This document shows positions 23,841 through 32,628 of a DNA stretch of 37,155 bases, piece by piece (the first letter of the stretch is position 1; the number at the start of each line of letters is the position of its first letter). The translations under genes were made by a program, and so were the position numbers. The notes under the pieces are model-generated. The model had not been told where the DNA came from. It did no database searches and saw only the letters and a list, made by a program, of their open reading frames with translations. The stretch is from Dehalococcoidia bacterium (GTDB lineage: Bacteria; Chloroflexota; Dehalococcoidia; Dehalococcoidales; JAUVZA01): NCBI GenBank assembly GCA_030602805.1, contig JAUVZA010000005.1:1-37155 (forward strand), given 5' to 3'.

Positions 23841-24010
23841 CTAATCTGATATGCAGGATGACTCACCGATAAGGGGGTGAGTATAATCGGTCAGATACTC
23901 ATTAGCTATGACCTGGGGTCATTGGGTAGGTCTTCAACCTTCTGAACCTTTTCCCAGAAGATATCCTTGCCTTCAAATGCTTTTATCCATTCATCTCGCG
24001 TTATCTGCGG
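23841..24010 (-). pseudogene. C-terminal fragment of a CaiB/BaiF-type CoA-transferase
   Basis: Read on the minus strand, TRDEWIKAFEGKDIFWEKVQ and KVEDLPNDP match the conserved late region of type III CoA-transferases. After a one-base slip near 23917 the next frame continues QVIANEYLTDYTHPLIGE and stops at 23841. The N-terminal 300 or so residues are absent, and the frame upstream is interrupted. It is the dead remnant of a gene that once followed the lipoprotein gene at 24085. Confidence 0.65.
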
Positions 24011-24084
24011 CAAGTTCTATGAGCAGGGCCGGCGATAGTATGAGGGGTGAATGCCAGGTATTTCCACATCACCCTTGTGTCAGT

Positions 24085-25413
24085 CTATTTCACAACCACA
24101 ATCAGCCTGAATGTCCATTCTACCCCCTTTCCACCTTCCCAAGGTTGGCTGTATTCCATGGACACCTCAGTAGAGCCTTCTTTGAGTGCCTTGAAAGTCC
24201 ACACCTCTTTCCCCGCAGCTTCCGGAGCATCCTCCTCAGGAGGTACAAATCTATGGGCTAGCTGCTCTAGCACAGACTGATCATCAATTTGTGCTGACTC
24301 TGACCACTGGAAGCCCGCTGTACGGTCGGAGCCCAGAGTTACTGTAAATGAATCACCGGCAGCAAGTTCCACTTCCTTACTGACGTGTCGGTACATCCTC
24401 AAGTAGACAATTGAAACTGTGACATGTAGCTTAAAATATTTTACATCGACCCTCTTTTCCCAAAGCTGAGGGATATAGACATTGACCGATGTGGTGCCCA
24501 AGGGATTGTTCATCAAATTCACGGTATCTCCCTGCGAAAGCCCACTGTTCTCCACCAGTGGTGATATGTCGCTGATGTTGTTGCCAGAAAGGTGAATCTC
24601 CCGCAGGTTGACAAGGCCAGTTACTGTTGAGAGGTCGCTGATATCGTTTTCCTGAAGGTAAAGCCACTCTAGGTTAGCAAGTCTCGCTAGAGGAGATATG
24701 TCGCTTACCTGGTTCTCGCCAAGGTGGAGCCAGGTGACTTCAGTGAGGGGGGCTAGAGAAGATATGTCGCTTACCTGGTTCACATCAAGGCCGAGATGGG
24801 CGAGGTTAGTGAGGGGGGCTAGAGGAGATATGTCGCTTACTTGGTTATACGCAAGGCTGAGCCAGGCGAGGTTAGTGAGGGGGGCTAGAGGAGATATGTC
24901 ACTTACCTGGTTCAGGCCAAGGTGGAGCCAGGTGAGGTTAGTGAGAGAGGCCAGTGGAGATATGTCGCTTATCGTATGATTATAGGGAAGGTGGAGCACA
25001 GTGAGGTTAATGAGAGAGGCCAGTGGAGATACGTCGCTTACCAGGTTATATGCAAGGTCGAGCCAGGTGAGGTCAGTGAGAGAGGTCAGTGGAGATATGT
25101 CGATTACCAGGTTATACGCAAGGCTGAGATGGGTAAGGTTAGTGCAGTACTCCAATCCGGTGAGGTCGGTGATGTCTCTTCTAGAAGCAGAAAGAAAGGA
25201 GAGTCCTTCCAGCTCAGAGGTATGGATGGGACCTTCAGGCTTGCCGATAGCCTCTCTTACGGCTGCCTCAAGATTTGAATCAGGAAAGGTTACTACTGTC
25301 TCATCGGTAGGGACTTCATCGGTAGGGAGGTCTTCAACACCACAGCCAACGCCGATAGCGATTATGACCAGCACCAGCCAAAGAGACAGTGCTTTACCCA
25401 TTTTGCTAACCAC
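24085..25413 (-). CDS. Lipoprotein with leucine-rich repeats and a chagasin-type (I42) inhibitor domain
   Basis: 442 residues from GTG 25413, chosen because AAGGAGG lies about eight bases upstream; the longer GTG 25422 would touch the ribosome site. A signal peptide ends at a probable lipidated Cys (about C24). Nine 22-residue internalin-like leucine-rich repeats follow, of the form LTNLTWLHLGLNQVSDISPL, encoded by a 66-bp DNA repeat. From about 346 to the end comes a domain with the three inhibitor loops of the I42/chagasin family: DRTAGFQW, AAGKEVWTF and SQPWEGG. Chagasin domains block papain-like cysteine proteases. The protein would sit on the cell surface, downstream of a MacB/LolD-type ABC system. 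The fusion of LRR and I42 domains is unusual in my experience. Confidence 0.85.
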   Translation of the reverse strand: MVSKMGKALSLWLVLVIIAIGVGCGVEDLPTDEVPTDETVVTFPDSNLEAAVREAIGKPEGPIHTSELEGLSFLSASRRDITDLTGLEYCTNLTHLSLAYNLVIDISPLTSLTDLTWLDLAYNLVSDVSPLASLINLTVLHLPYNHTISDISPLASLTNLTWLHLGLNQVSDISPLAPLTNLAWLSLAYNQVSDISPLAPLTNLAHLGLDVNQVSDISSLAPLTEVTWLHLGENQVSDISPLARLANLEWLYLQENDISDLSTVTGLVNLREIHLSGNNISDISPLVENSGLSQGDTVNLMNNPLGTTSVNVYIPQLWEKRVDVKYFKLHVTVSIVYLRMYRHVSKEVELAAGDSFTVTLGSDRTAGFQWSESAQIDDQSVLEQLAHRFVPPEEDAPEAAGKEVWTFKALKEGSTEVSMEYSQPWEGGKGVEWTFRLIVVVK

Positions 25414-25542
25414 TTTCCTCACCTCCTTCTATCTGCGAGGATAATCTTGATTACTATACTGATAACCCTTCTGCTCACCCTATATTCTTGATAAGACCCT
25501 GTGGCGGATTGGTCACCAGGCCCCACTATAGGGAAAGGTGCT

Positions 25543-26220
25543 CTAAGTAACGAAAGTACCATCGCTCAACTCCCTAGTCGCTGTAGCAATTCTAGCCACA
25601 GTTACATCATGGGTAGCCACAACAATAGCCACTTTTTCCTTCTGCACAATGTCTTTAAGCAGAGCGAAGACCGCTGCACCTGTAGCCAAATCCAGCTCTC
25701 CCGTGGGCTCATCAGCCAAGACAAGGGAAGGGTGTTGAACCAGCGCCCGAGCGATAGCTACCCGTTGCTGTTCTCCACCTGAAAGCTCATAGGGTCGGTG
25801 ACCCGCTCGGTCGCTAAGACCCACTAGCTCAAGGCACTCCTCAGTTCGTCTGTGTCGCCTCCCTCTCTCCCAGTCAGCGATTCGCAAGGGCAGCTCGACA
25901 TTTTCGTAGACCGAGAGCAAAGGGAGCAAACCAAAGGACTGAAATACAAAGCCAATGTTATGACGCCGCAGCCGGGTCAATTCCCATTCAGAAAGCTTGG
26001 TCAGGTCTTGGTCCTCAATACAGATAGTGCCAGAAGTGGGGCGGTCAAGTCCTGCCAATAGATTAAGTAAGGTAGTCTTTCCGGACCCTGACCTGCCGGT
26101 GATGACGAATAGTTGGCCAGAAAAGACCTCCAAGTCCACGTCGTGGATAGCTCTTATCTGCTCAGAGCCAAAGCTGAATGTCCTCTCTAGATTGCGGGCT
26201 GAAACCAGCGGCGTAGTCAT
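25543..26220 (-). CDS. ABC transporter ATPase (MacB/LolD type)
   Basis: 225 residues from the ATG that overlaps the upstream gene's TGA (TGATG), so translation is coupled. Walker A GRSGSGKTT is at about 43-51 of the longer frame; Q-loop FVFQSFGLLP, signature [16 protein letters not shown], Walker [13 protein letters not shown] and the H-loop VATHD are all present. It is the second of two ATPases serving the large FtsX-type permease encoded upstream, and may form a heterodimer with the other. Its likely role is lipoprotein or peptide handling at the membrane. Confidence 0.92.
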   Translation of the reverse strand: MTTPLVSARNLERTFSFGSEQIRAIHDVDLEVFSGQLFVITGRSGSGKTTLLNLLAGLDRPTSGTICIEDQDLTKLSEWELTRLRRHNIGFVFQSFGLLPLLSVYENVELPLRIADWERGRRHRRTEECLELVGLSDRAGHRPYELSGGEQQRVAIARALVQHPSLVLADEPTGELDLATGAAVFALLKDIVQKEKVAIVVATHDVTVARIATATRELSDGTFVT

Positions 26221-27119
26221 CACCTGTCCTCTCTCTTCTGGCTCTCCTCAGGCCAGACAGTGATATGGTCATCAGCTAGAAGAACCCTCACGCGCCCTTT
26301 CAGGTTCAACTTCTCTATATAGTCCTTGGGGAGCTGAAGGCGACCAGCCTTATCTAAAACGACAAACTCATCAAGGATTCTCCCGGGACCGGCATCCGGG
26401 AACCGAGGTTCGCGGATAGCTTCCAGACTGGTTCTGCCATCGCGGATAGTCACGACTCGCTCCACCTCATCTGTAATGCGGATGTCATGGGTTACGATGA
26501 CAATGGTAACCCCATAGGCCTCATTTAAGGAACGGAACACATCAAAAATACTCTCCGCCGTTTGACTATCCAATTCTCCAGTAGGTTCATCGGCTAGCAG
26601 AAGTGGGGGGTTATTGGCTAGGGCGACAGCGATAGCCACGCGCTGTTGCTCCCCACCAGACAAGCGGTCTGGCCTGTAACGCAGCCGAGCAGCCAATCCC
26701 ACTGCCTCCAGCATCTCCTCTGCCCGTCTCCGCCGTTTCCTTTGAGGCCACCCCAGCAAAATGAGGGGCAGTTCCGCATTTTGCAATGCCGAAAGATAGG
26801 GAATGAGATTTCCCCCCACCTGCTGCCAAACGAAGCCTACATCCCGCCGCCTGTAGGTAACCAGGTCACGACTTGACATCTTGAGAAGGTCCCTTTTCCC
26901 AACAATGACCCTACCAGCCGTGGGGATGTCCAGCCCCCCAAGGATGTTGAGCAAAGTGGTCTTACCGCTTCCGCTGGCCCCAACAATAGCCATAAGCTCG
27001 CCCAACTTCACCTTGAGGTCCAAACCCCGTAAGGCCACTACCTCTAGGTCGGCTATCTTATAGATTTTAAACAGGTCTTCACAGATTATGTAGTAACTAT
27101 CACCTTGAGAACTAACCAT
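26220..27119 (-). CDS. ABC transporter ATPase with a C-terminal AbrB/SpoVT-like domain
   Basis: 299 residues. The ATPase part has Walker [26 protein letters not shown] for the Q-loop region, [27 protein letters not shown] and VTHD. From about residue 250 a tail not found in ordinary MacB/LolD ATPases follows: [20 protein letters not shown], then [12 protein letters not shown], which has the look of an AbrB/SpoVT swapped-hairpin domain (KxGRLxLPxxY...L). That domain usually binds DNA or dimerises; here it may dimerise the ATPase. AGGTGA stands before the ATG, and the gene follows the permease by 35 bases. Confidence 0.9.
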   Translation of the reverse strand: MVSSQGDSYYIICEDLFKIYKIADLEVVALRGLDLKVKLGELMAIVGASGSGKTTLLNILGGLDIPTAGRVIVGKRDLLKMSSRDLVTYRRRDVGFVWQQVGGNLIPYLSALQNAELPLILLGWPQRKRRRRAEEMLEAVGLAARLRYRPDRLSGGEQQRVAIAVALANNPPLLLADEPTGELDSQTAESIFDVFRSLNEAYGVTIVIVTHDIRITDEVERVVTIRDGRTSLEAIREPRFPDAGPGRILDEFVVLDKAGRLQLPKDYIEKLNLKGRVRVLLADDHITVWPEESQKREDR

Positions 27120-27154
27120 CTTTCACCTGCCTATAAATTATTCAAAAGATAGCC

Positions 27155-30100
27155 TTACCTATCTCCTATCCTCAGCGTCCGGTGGAGAGCCACCCGGGAG
27201 AAGAATAAAATGACGAGGGCAGTGGTAACAATGAACACCACAGTGAGAGCGATATAGGCTATGCCGATGGTGAACCAATCAGTGGTAAGGGCAATGGGAG
27301 GCGCCACTCTTTCCCCATTCTTGGCAAGCTGGAGGAAAAGCATTATGAAAGGGTCGAGTCTTAGCCCTATAAACGTGCCTATTCCCATACCGATACCAAT
27401 GACCAAGAGTTGCTCAAGGCCGACCAGCCCGATTATCTGACGCAGGGAAAAACCCAGCGTCCTCAGGATGGCAAATTCCAATTGCCGCCCTTGTGCCGAG
27501 AGATAAGTGTATACCACAAACCCCAGGCCGCTAACAAGGGTCACCCCGAGAACAACAACTAGAAGCATTCCACCCCAACCAGCAGCCTCCAGGGGGTCGG
27601 CTTTTGACTCTGCTATCATCTCGGCCTGGTCATACAGCTTGCGCGCCCCAAATTCCCATGCGCCCAGGGTATCAAGAACTGCCTCCTTCTGTTCCTTATC
27701 GTCGGTAACTGTGAGCCATACCTCATTGGGGTAAAAGTGCATACTCCTACTCAGCACTAGGCTTCTCAGGCTTGATAGCCGGTTAAAGTTAGCAATCACA
27801 AATTCCCTGTCTCCGGGGTCAAGTGTAGGGAAGTAATCCACAACATCCTTAATTACCACAGACATATACTGACCAGGACTAAACATACTAATATCAACTG
27901 TACTACCTAGAGAGATGTCTGTCCTATCCAAAAGAGAGCGGCTAGCCAAAAGAACCAAGGGTCTAGTGTCTAAATTAGGGTATATAGCCCTGTAGCCAAA
28001 AGTTTCGCTAGGAGCCCACCTGAACTCCCCCGAGGCAGCACCACTGTAAAACTCTTCGTTATTGATAGTAAATGTATCTTCTCCCCCTCCCCCAGATACA
28101 CCAGCCCCCCCGACCACGAATCTGAAGGTCTTCTCCTCCGCAATAGTAGTCCAATTGTCCACATCTTCGAAATCCTCAATTAGCACTGGCTCGGGGGAGA
28201 AGGCACCACGAACCTGAAGGTCGTCGAGATAGACTCCCACGGGAGCTGCGCCATTTTGCTTTACCCTCACATAGATACACTGGAGGCTGAGAGGAGGGGT
28301 GAGCAGACGGTCTGTCTCTTCACTCATCAGGCTTACTTCCAAGTACTGCCAGCCCTCAGCAGCCGGCGAGCCAAGTTCATAGTCAATGTAGTAACCCAGG
28401 CCATCTTTGACCCTGGCATAGATAACTAAATCAGGATGTGGCTCTATCGGGCGTGCCCACAGACCAATAAATTCAGTGCCCTCTGGTAAGTCCAATCCCT
28501 CCTTAATAGGCTGGTCCTCTGCCAACAAATTCATGAGTTCAGGGAGGGGTTTTTCCGAAAAGTCGTCCCTGTACCAGGCAACCTGTCCAAAACTCTCAGG
28601 ATCAATGGCAAACATAGTGAAACTCACTCGGGCAAACACGCTTCCTATCGTTCCCCTTCCCCTGTGGGCAATGCTGAGGTCTTCCACACCCGGGATGCTT
28701 GAATAGCGCTCAACGAGGGTGTCCTTTCCCGTGCGCCAATCATACAACCCCTCAAGGCGAACATCACTTCCCACGGAATACGCAGCCTGTTCACTATAGC
28801 TGCGCTCCAAGGTGCCAATGAAGCTAGCCGAGAACACACCCACACTTGCTGCCATCATCAATAGGAGAATCGGTCGCCCATAATGGACAGGGTTTCGTGC
28901 CATATAGCGCAGGCCAAGTATCACCGGGGCGTTTGCCACATATCTACCAAGCCTCGCCGCCAAGCTAATTACGATGGGAAACAAGCGAAGAAAGACAATG
29001 GCAACAGCAACCATGAGAAGCAACGGGGTTACCAGCAGCAGAGGGTCTATGTCCCGCCCGCCGAAGGCGTCTTGGATAAGGGGCGAGCCGCGTGCTCTCA
29101 GTCCCCAATACAACACCCCACCAAGGACCAGCATAGCCAGGTCCAGATAGAAACGCTGCCAAAAAGGTGCCCTTGGCGGACGGGCAACGTGCTGTCTTTG
29201 GTGCACCACACCACGGCGTGCCGCTTGAATGGCAGGCACCAAGAGGGCAAGTAAGCAAAGTGCGGCTGCCCCTGCCGCCAACAGGAAAACCGAAGTTGAG
29301 AACCTTATGGGTAAAAGCCCTCCCCCGGTCAGGGGAAGGAAGGGAGCAGTTTTGCCTAAAAGGCTAAAGACAAAGGCGCCCAAAAAGGGGCCCACAGCGC
29401 CCCCGAATGCACTTATTAGCAGGCCTTCCATGAAAGAGATGCTAAAGATTTGCCCTGTGCTGGCACCTCGACTCTTTAATAGAGCGACTTCCCCCGATTG
29501 CCGCTCGATAACCATGTTTGCAATCGTAACCAGATAGTAAAGAACGATGCCCACAACCTGGACCATGAGAAGGAAAAGGGGAATCTGGGTGTACAGTAAC
29601 CTATGCTGATAGGCGGAAATGACTACATTAAGAAGGGTGAACTGTGAGCTGTAAGGCAACCCTACGGTGATTTGCCGCTCCATACGGTTGACAGCGTTCT
29701 TAATAGACTCTGCGTTTTGCGTATTGATCTTGGTAGGGTCTATGTAGTAAAACCAGTTATATGTGGCTTTAGTCACAGGAGCTATGTGGGCAATACCTTC
29801 AAAAAGGGCCTGTTCTGGAATGAAGAGGGGTGCTACCATTCCTACATCCTTTGGCCCGGTGAATATCTCGGTGACGCCGATGCCGCCGAACCAAAATTCT
29901 TCCTTGGGGTCAATAGGGTCAATGATTCCCGTGAGCTTAATGGTAAGTGATCGGTAACCCCAGTGTGGGGCGAAAATAAGCCGGTCGCCAACCCCAACGC
30001 CAAAGGTTTCTGCTGCCTCGCTGCCAATCATAGCCTCGATTTCCAACCCGGGGTCGGCTAACTCCTCCTGGGAAAGACCAGAAGGAAGAGGGTCAGGGTA

Positions 30101-30535
30101 GCGCCCCTCTAACAGTGTTATGTGCTTTTCTAGATTAGTGAAGACCTGAAAATAACCCCCCGGTCTAAGACCATCTGGGGTGGGGCGGTCTGCCCAGGCA
30201 ACACGGAAGCTTTGGCTTTTTATGTACCTTTCTTCCTGGCGAACGAGCGCCCCGATGTTTCGTGCCGCCTGGCGGTCAACGAATTCCCGTCGTTCCTGAT
30301 AGTCCTCTGGGTCGATGTGATAGTTGCGGGCCTGGATGTGCACAGTCAGGAGCTCTATGGGCTTCTCGCGTAGGGCGTGGGCCAATCCTAAATCATTAAG
30401 AGCGTTGGAGTAAAGGGGGATGCTGGAGAGAAGGGCAACGGCCACAAGCACGCCAACCATTATGCAAGAGAGGAGCCGCCAGTTAGCCAGGCTCCTCCTA
30501 ACAACAAGCTGCCAAGCGGAAAAGAAAAGCGACAT
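27155..30535 (-). CDS. Very large FtsX-family ABC permease with an extracytoplasmic insert
   Basis: 1126 residues, much longer than MacB (about 650). There is one N-terminal membrane segment (about 18-40), a long extracytoplasmic region, a first FtsX block of three or more membrane segments (about 310-440), a further membrane pair around 460-530, then a second large extracytoplasmic region and the C-terminal FtsX block (about 980-1126, with LEFAILRTLGFSLRQIIGLV). The second outer region holds a beta-rich stretch (about 690-870) containing DFEDVDNWTTIAEE and YLEVSL-type strands, like a carbohydrate-binding jelly roll. It partners the two ATPases downstream. Such systems move lipoproteins, peptides or drugs rather than import nutrients; the cargo is unknown. 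Confidence 0.9.
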   Translation of the reverse strand: MSLFFSAWQLVVRRSLANWRLLSCIMVGVLVAVALLSSIPLYSNALNDLGLAHALREKPIELLTVHIQARNYHIDPEDYQERREFVDRQAARNIGALVRQEERYIKSQSFRVAWADRPTPDGLRPGGYFQVFTNLEKHITLLEGRYPDPLPSGLSQEELADPGLEIEAMIGSEAAETFGVGVGDRLIFAPHWGYRSLTIKLTGIIDPIDPKEEFWFGGIGVTEIFTGPKDVGMVAPLFIPEQALFEGIAHIAPVTKATYNWFYYIDPTKINTQNAESIKNAVNRMERQITVGLPYSSQFTLLNVVISAYQHRLLYTQIPLFLLMVQVVGIVLYYLVTIANMVIERQSGEVALLKSRGASTGQIFSISFMEGLLISAFGGAVGPFLGAFVFSLLGKTAPFLPLTGGGLLPIRFSTSVFLLAAGAAALCLLALLVPAIQAARRGVVHQRQHVARPPRAPFWQRFYLDLAMLVLGGVLYWGLRARGSPLIQDAFGGRDIDPLLLVTPLLLMVAVAIVFLRLFPIVISLAARLGRYVANAPVILGLRYMARNPVHYGRPILLLMMAASVGVFSASFIGTLERSYSEQAAYSVGSDVRLEGLYDWRTGKDTLVERYSSIPGVEDLSIAHRGRGTIGSVFARVSFTMFAIDPESFGQVAWYRDDFSEKPLPELMNLLAEDQPIKEGLDLPEGTEFIGLWARPIEPHPDLVIYARVKDGLGYYIDYELGSPAAEGWQYLEVSLMSEETDRLLTPPLSLQCIYVRVKQNGAAPVGVYLDDLQVRGAFSPEPVLIEDFEDVDNWTTIAEEKTFRFVVGGAGVSGGGGEDTFTINNEEFYSGAASGEFRWAPSETFGYRAIYPNLDTRPLVLLASRSLLDRTDISLGSTVDISMFSPGQYMSVVIKDVVDYFPTLDPGDREFVIANFNRLSSLRSLVLSRSMHFYPNEVWLTVTDDKEQKEAVLDTLGAWEFGARKLYDQAEMIAESKADPLEAAGWGGMLLVVVLGVTLVSGLGFVVYTYLSAQGRQLEFAILRTLGFSLRQIIGLVGLEQLLVIGIGMGIGTFIGLRLDPFIMLFLQLAKNGERVAPPIALTTDWFTIGIAYIALTVVFIVTTALVILFFSRVALHRTLRIGDR

Positions 30536-30558
30536 TAACTACGCATCCCCCTTCTGTT

Positions 30559-30616
30559 AAATAACAGCCTTTAGATTTATTGTAGCATAGCCTATGCAAT
30601 GGGGGAAGTATTTGTG
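30559..30616. repeat. 58-bp exact duplicate (copy B), upstream of the FtsX-type permease
   Basis: Identical to 23602-23659 near uvrC. This copy ends inside the terminal repeat of the IS481-family element, while copy A continues into a different sequence. Confidence 0.85.
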
Positions 30617-31577
30617 CTCGTTCATATGATTAGTGACACATGGCCTCCTTTCCAGAGTATTCTTTCCGCTGCTCCAGAAATTTAAGTGGTGTCACATAAC
30701 CCAGTGCCTGGTGGGGTCTTACGGTATTATACACCTGTTCCCATTCTAATAGCTCCTCCCTTAGCTCGGAAAGGTCAAAGGAACTTTCTGTTACCCCATA
30801 GAATTCCTTGGTATGAGTCCGGTGAGCTCGCTCAACGCCACCATTGAGTTTGGGTGAGCGTGGTGGCAAGACGAAGAGGTTAATACCACGCTTCTGGCAT
30901 TCCTCTTCAAAGACCGCTTCAAATTCTGCTCCACCGTCTACCTGAATTGCCCTCACCGGGAAAGGCATCCTGCTCTCCAGGGTATCCAGGAAGTGGGCAG
31001 CGGTGCTAGCATTAGCTCGACTATGGACACTGACCACATCCCACCGTGATACAACATCCTTGGCAGTAAAGTGTTTGAGAATTATTCCGGGCAGGGGTCT
31101 CACATCTAATGTATCCACCTCTACTATATCACCTGGCTTGTTGGCTAGGTATTCTTTTGGCTTTCTTATGGCATAAGGACGCTGCCGCTGTCTTTTCCTC
31201 ACCATGCAGCAACACCGTCAGTTTATCTTTCCCCATCTGGGATATTTCTCTCTTAATTTAAGTACAGCCTGAACTAGCTTCGTAGAATAGGTAGGCTGTC
31301 TTACATGCTGGGGCCGATGGGAACGCTCCTCCAGACTTGCTATATGCCTGGGGTTATAGCGTCTCTTCCAACGGTAAAAAGTCTGTGGAGAGATGCCAAA
31401 GTAGCGGCAGGTAAGGCGGGCATTGTGAGTATGAGAGTGGTAGCAATCAAACCATTTAAGTCTTTGCCTGGCTTTTTTCGATAGCTCCCAGGCGAGAGAC
31501 TCTAGGAACTGCTCCACTTATTATTCTCATAGTCCGCCTTAGGCGGATAGTGTCACCCATCTATTTGAACTAGCTCA
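30613..31577 (-). mobile_element. Degenerate IS481-family insertion sequence
   Basis: About 965 bases bounded by imperfect inverted repeats. The left end reads TGTGCTCGTTCATATGATTA then GTGACAC; the right end, read inward, reads TGAGCTAGTTCAAATAGATG then GGTGACAC. A palindrome CCGCCTTAGGCGG lies near the right end. The transposase inside is broken. No convincing target duplication is seen, and the right end overlaps the last codons of coaE. It may be the ancestral source of the short element at 14442 and the lone repeat at 17143. Confidence 0.8.
30630..31517 (-). pseudogene. IS481-family transposase, frameshifted and internally deleted
   Basis: The N-terminal frame (31517-31218, 99 residues) has the helix-turn-helix segment LTCRYFGISPQTFYRWKRRY and EERSHRPQHVRQPTYS, and ends YPRWGKIN. 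A one-base slip would continue KDKLTVLL, but the linker of about 40 residues that should follow is missing. The catalytic frame (31205-30630, 191 residues) has the DDE triad in VEVDTLDV, IQVDGGAEF and NGGVERAHR, and ends with the VRPHQALGYVTPL signature. Family transposases are single proteins of about 330-350 residues, so this copy is inactive unless complemented by another element. Confidence 0.85.
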
Positions 31578-32166
31578 GCGCTAGCCTCTGCCACAGCTCC
31601 TTTACCTTTGCCTTTAACTCATCAAGGCTACAATCGGTATTGATTACTACATCGGCATGTCTTGCCCGCTCCTCTGAGGGTAGCTGTGAGCGGATGCGAG
31701 CCAAAGATTCTGCTTGAGACAACCGGGTTCGTTCTTCAAGTCGTTTAAGCACTGTAGACTCAGAGGCTGTGGTAACCCAAACCTCATCTGCTAATGAAGT
31801 CCAACCAGCTTCCAGTAGTAGAGGAGCTTCAAGCACTACCACTCTCATTCCCTGCCGTCGGTACTCCTCAAGCTGAGCCTTTACCATATCATACATCCGG
31901 GGGTGCATTATCTGGTTTAATCGCGATAGAGACTCAGGATTGCCAAACACTATCTCACCTAGCTTTTGGCGGTCAATATTGCCATCAGGGGCAAGAATCT
32001 GCCTACCAAAAGCAGCTACTACCTTGCGCCATATCTCAGTATCAGGCTTAAAGGCTTCATGCCCTACTTTATCCGCATCCAGAATGACCGCCCCCAGCTC
32101 AGCCAAGAACTGCGACACCGTGCTCTTACCACTACCTATACCACCGGTGAGACCGATAACCTTCAT
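31570..32166 (-). CDS. coaE: Dephospho-CoA kinase
   Basis: 198 residues from ATG 32166 (AGAGG about seven bases before it; the frame also opens at TTG 32172). P-loop TGGIGSGKST is at the N-terminus, followed by ILDADKVGHE, MHPRM, VLEAPLLLEAGW and RIRSQLPSEERARHADVVI. It performs the last step of coenzyme A synthesis, phosphorylating the 3'-OH of dephospho-CoA. Its stop codon (TAG 31570-31572) lies within the GAGCTAGTTC terminal repeat of the IS481-family element, so the IS probably supplied the current stop. The length is normal, so at most a few residues were exchanged. Confidence 0.93.
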   Translation of the reverse strand: MKVIGLTGGIGSGKSTVSQFLAELGAVILDADKVGHEAFKPDTEIWRKVVAAFGRQILAPDGNIDRQKLGEIVFGNPESLSRLNQIMHPRMYDMVKAQLEEYRRQGMRVVVLEAPLLLEAGWTSLADEVWVTTASESTVLKRLEERTRLSQAESLARIRSQLPSEERARHADVVINTDCSLDELKAKVKELWQRLALS

Positions 32167-32242
32167 TGGCAATCCTCTTACCCAAGTCTATCTACTAGTA
32201 GCTGGGTAGTCAAGATATTCTTTATCTACCTCACCCCCTTTA

Positions 32243-32265
32243 CCCCGTTAGAATTCCTAACGGGG
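32243..32265. terminator. Stem-loop, possible terminator
   Basis: CCCCGTTA (32243-32250) pairs with TAACGGGG (32258-32265) around a seven-base loop, followed on + by TTTACCC. It is upstream of coaE and before the IS110 remnant, so what it terminates is unclear. Confidence 0.35.
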
Positions 32266-32284
32266 TTTACCCTCCTTGTATCTG

Positions 32285-32471
32285 TAGATTAGGTGGTGGT
32301 ATGAATAGAGTAGAAATGGAGGCGGTAGACCGATACCCCCGAGGTCTTCTAAGACCGCAGGAGAGCCGGGGTCGCCGCGTTCCCATCTTCAAAGAGCCCG
32401 AACAGTTGTCCTTCACCTGTGAAGGATAAGCCCGCCTGAGGCAAGGAAGGGACATAAAGGAGGAGAAACCA
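32285..32471 (+). ncRNA. Candidate IS110-type guide (bridge) RNA region, probably a remnant
   Basis: The stretch immediately before the IS110 transposase fragment is non-coding and contains several short perfect stems: GGTCTT-CT-AAGACC near 32343, CTTCAC-CT-GTGAAG near 32410 and CCGCCTGAGGC near 32432. IS110-family elements are known to encode a structured guide RNA in the non-coding end before the transposase gene. I did not identify target- or donor-binding loops. Because the transposase is truncated, any RNA is likely a fossil. Confidence 0.3.
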
Positions 32472-32606
32472 ATGGAGAAAGAGAAAGTGTATGTAGGCAT
32501 TGATGTAGCCAAAGCCAGCATGGATATAGCTGTGCATTCCACAGGACAGCTCTTCTTCTCAAGGAGAGGTCGCAGACTCGACTCGGAGAGGGGATTAAGG
32601 GGATGA
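32472..32606 (+). pseudogene. N-terminal stump of an IS110-family transposase
   Basis: With AGGAG upstream, ATG 32472 opens MEKEKVYVGIDVAKASMDIA, the start of the IS110 DEDD nuclease domain (first catalytic Asp in GID). After about 30 residues the similarity ends and the frame runs into a 19-base repeat shared with 12249-12267 before stopping at TGA 32606. The remaining 300 or so residues are missing. Confidence 0.75.
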
Positions 32607-32628
32607 GGTTAATATAATAATCAATCTC

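Noticed and set aside
24698-25278. Long + strand frames with repeated MSLTW and similar units
   Set aside because: They are antisense shadows of the 66-bp leucine-rich repeats of the minus-strand lipoprotein.
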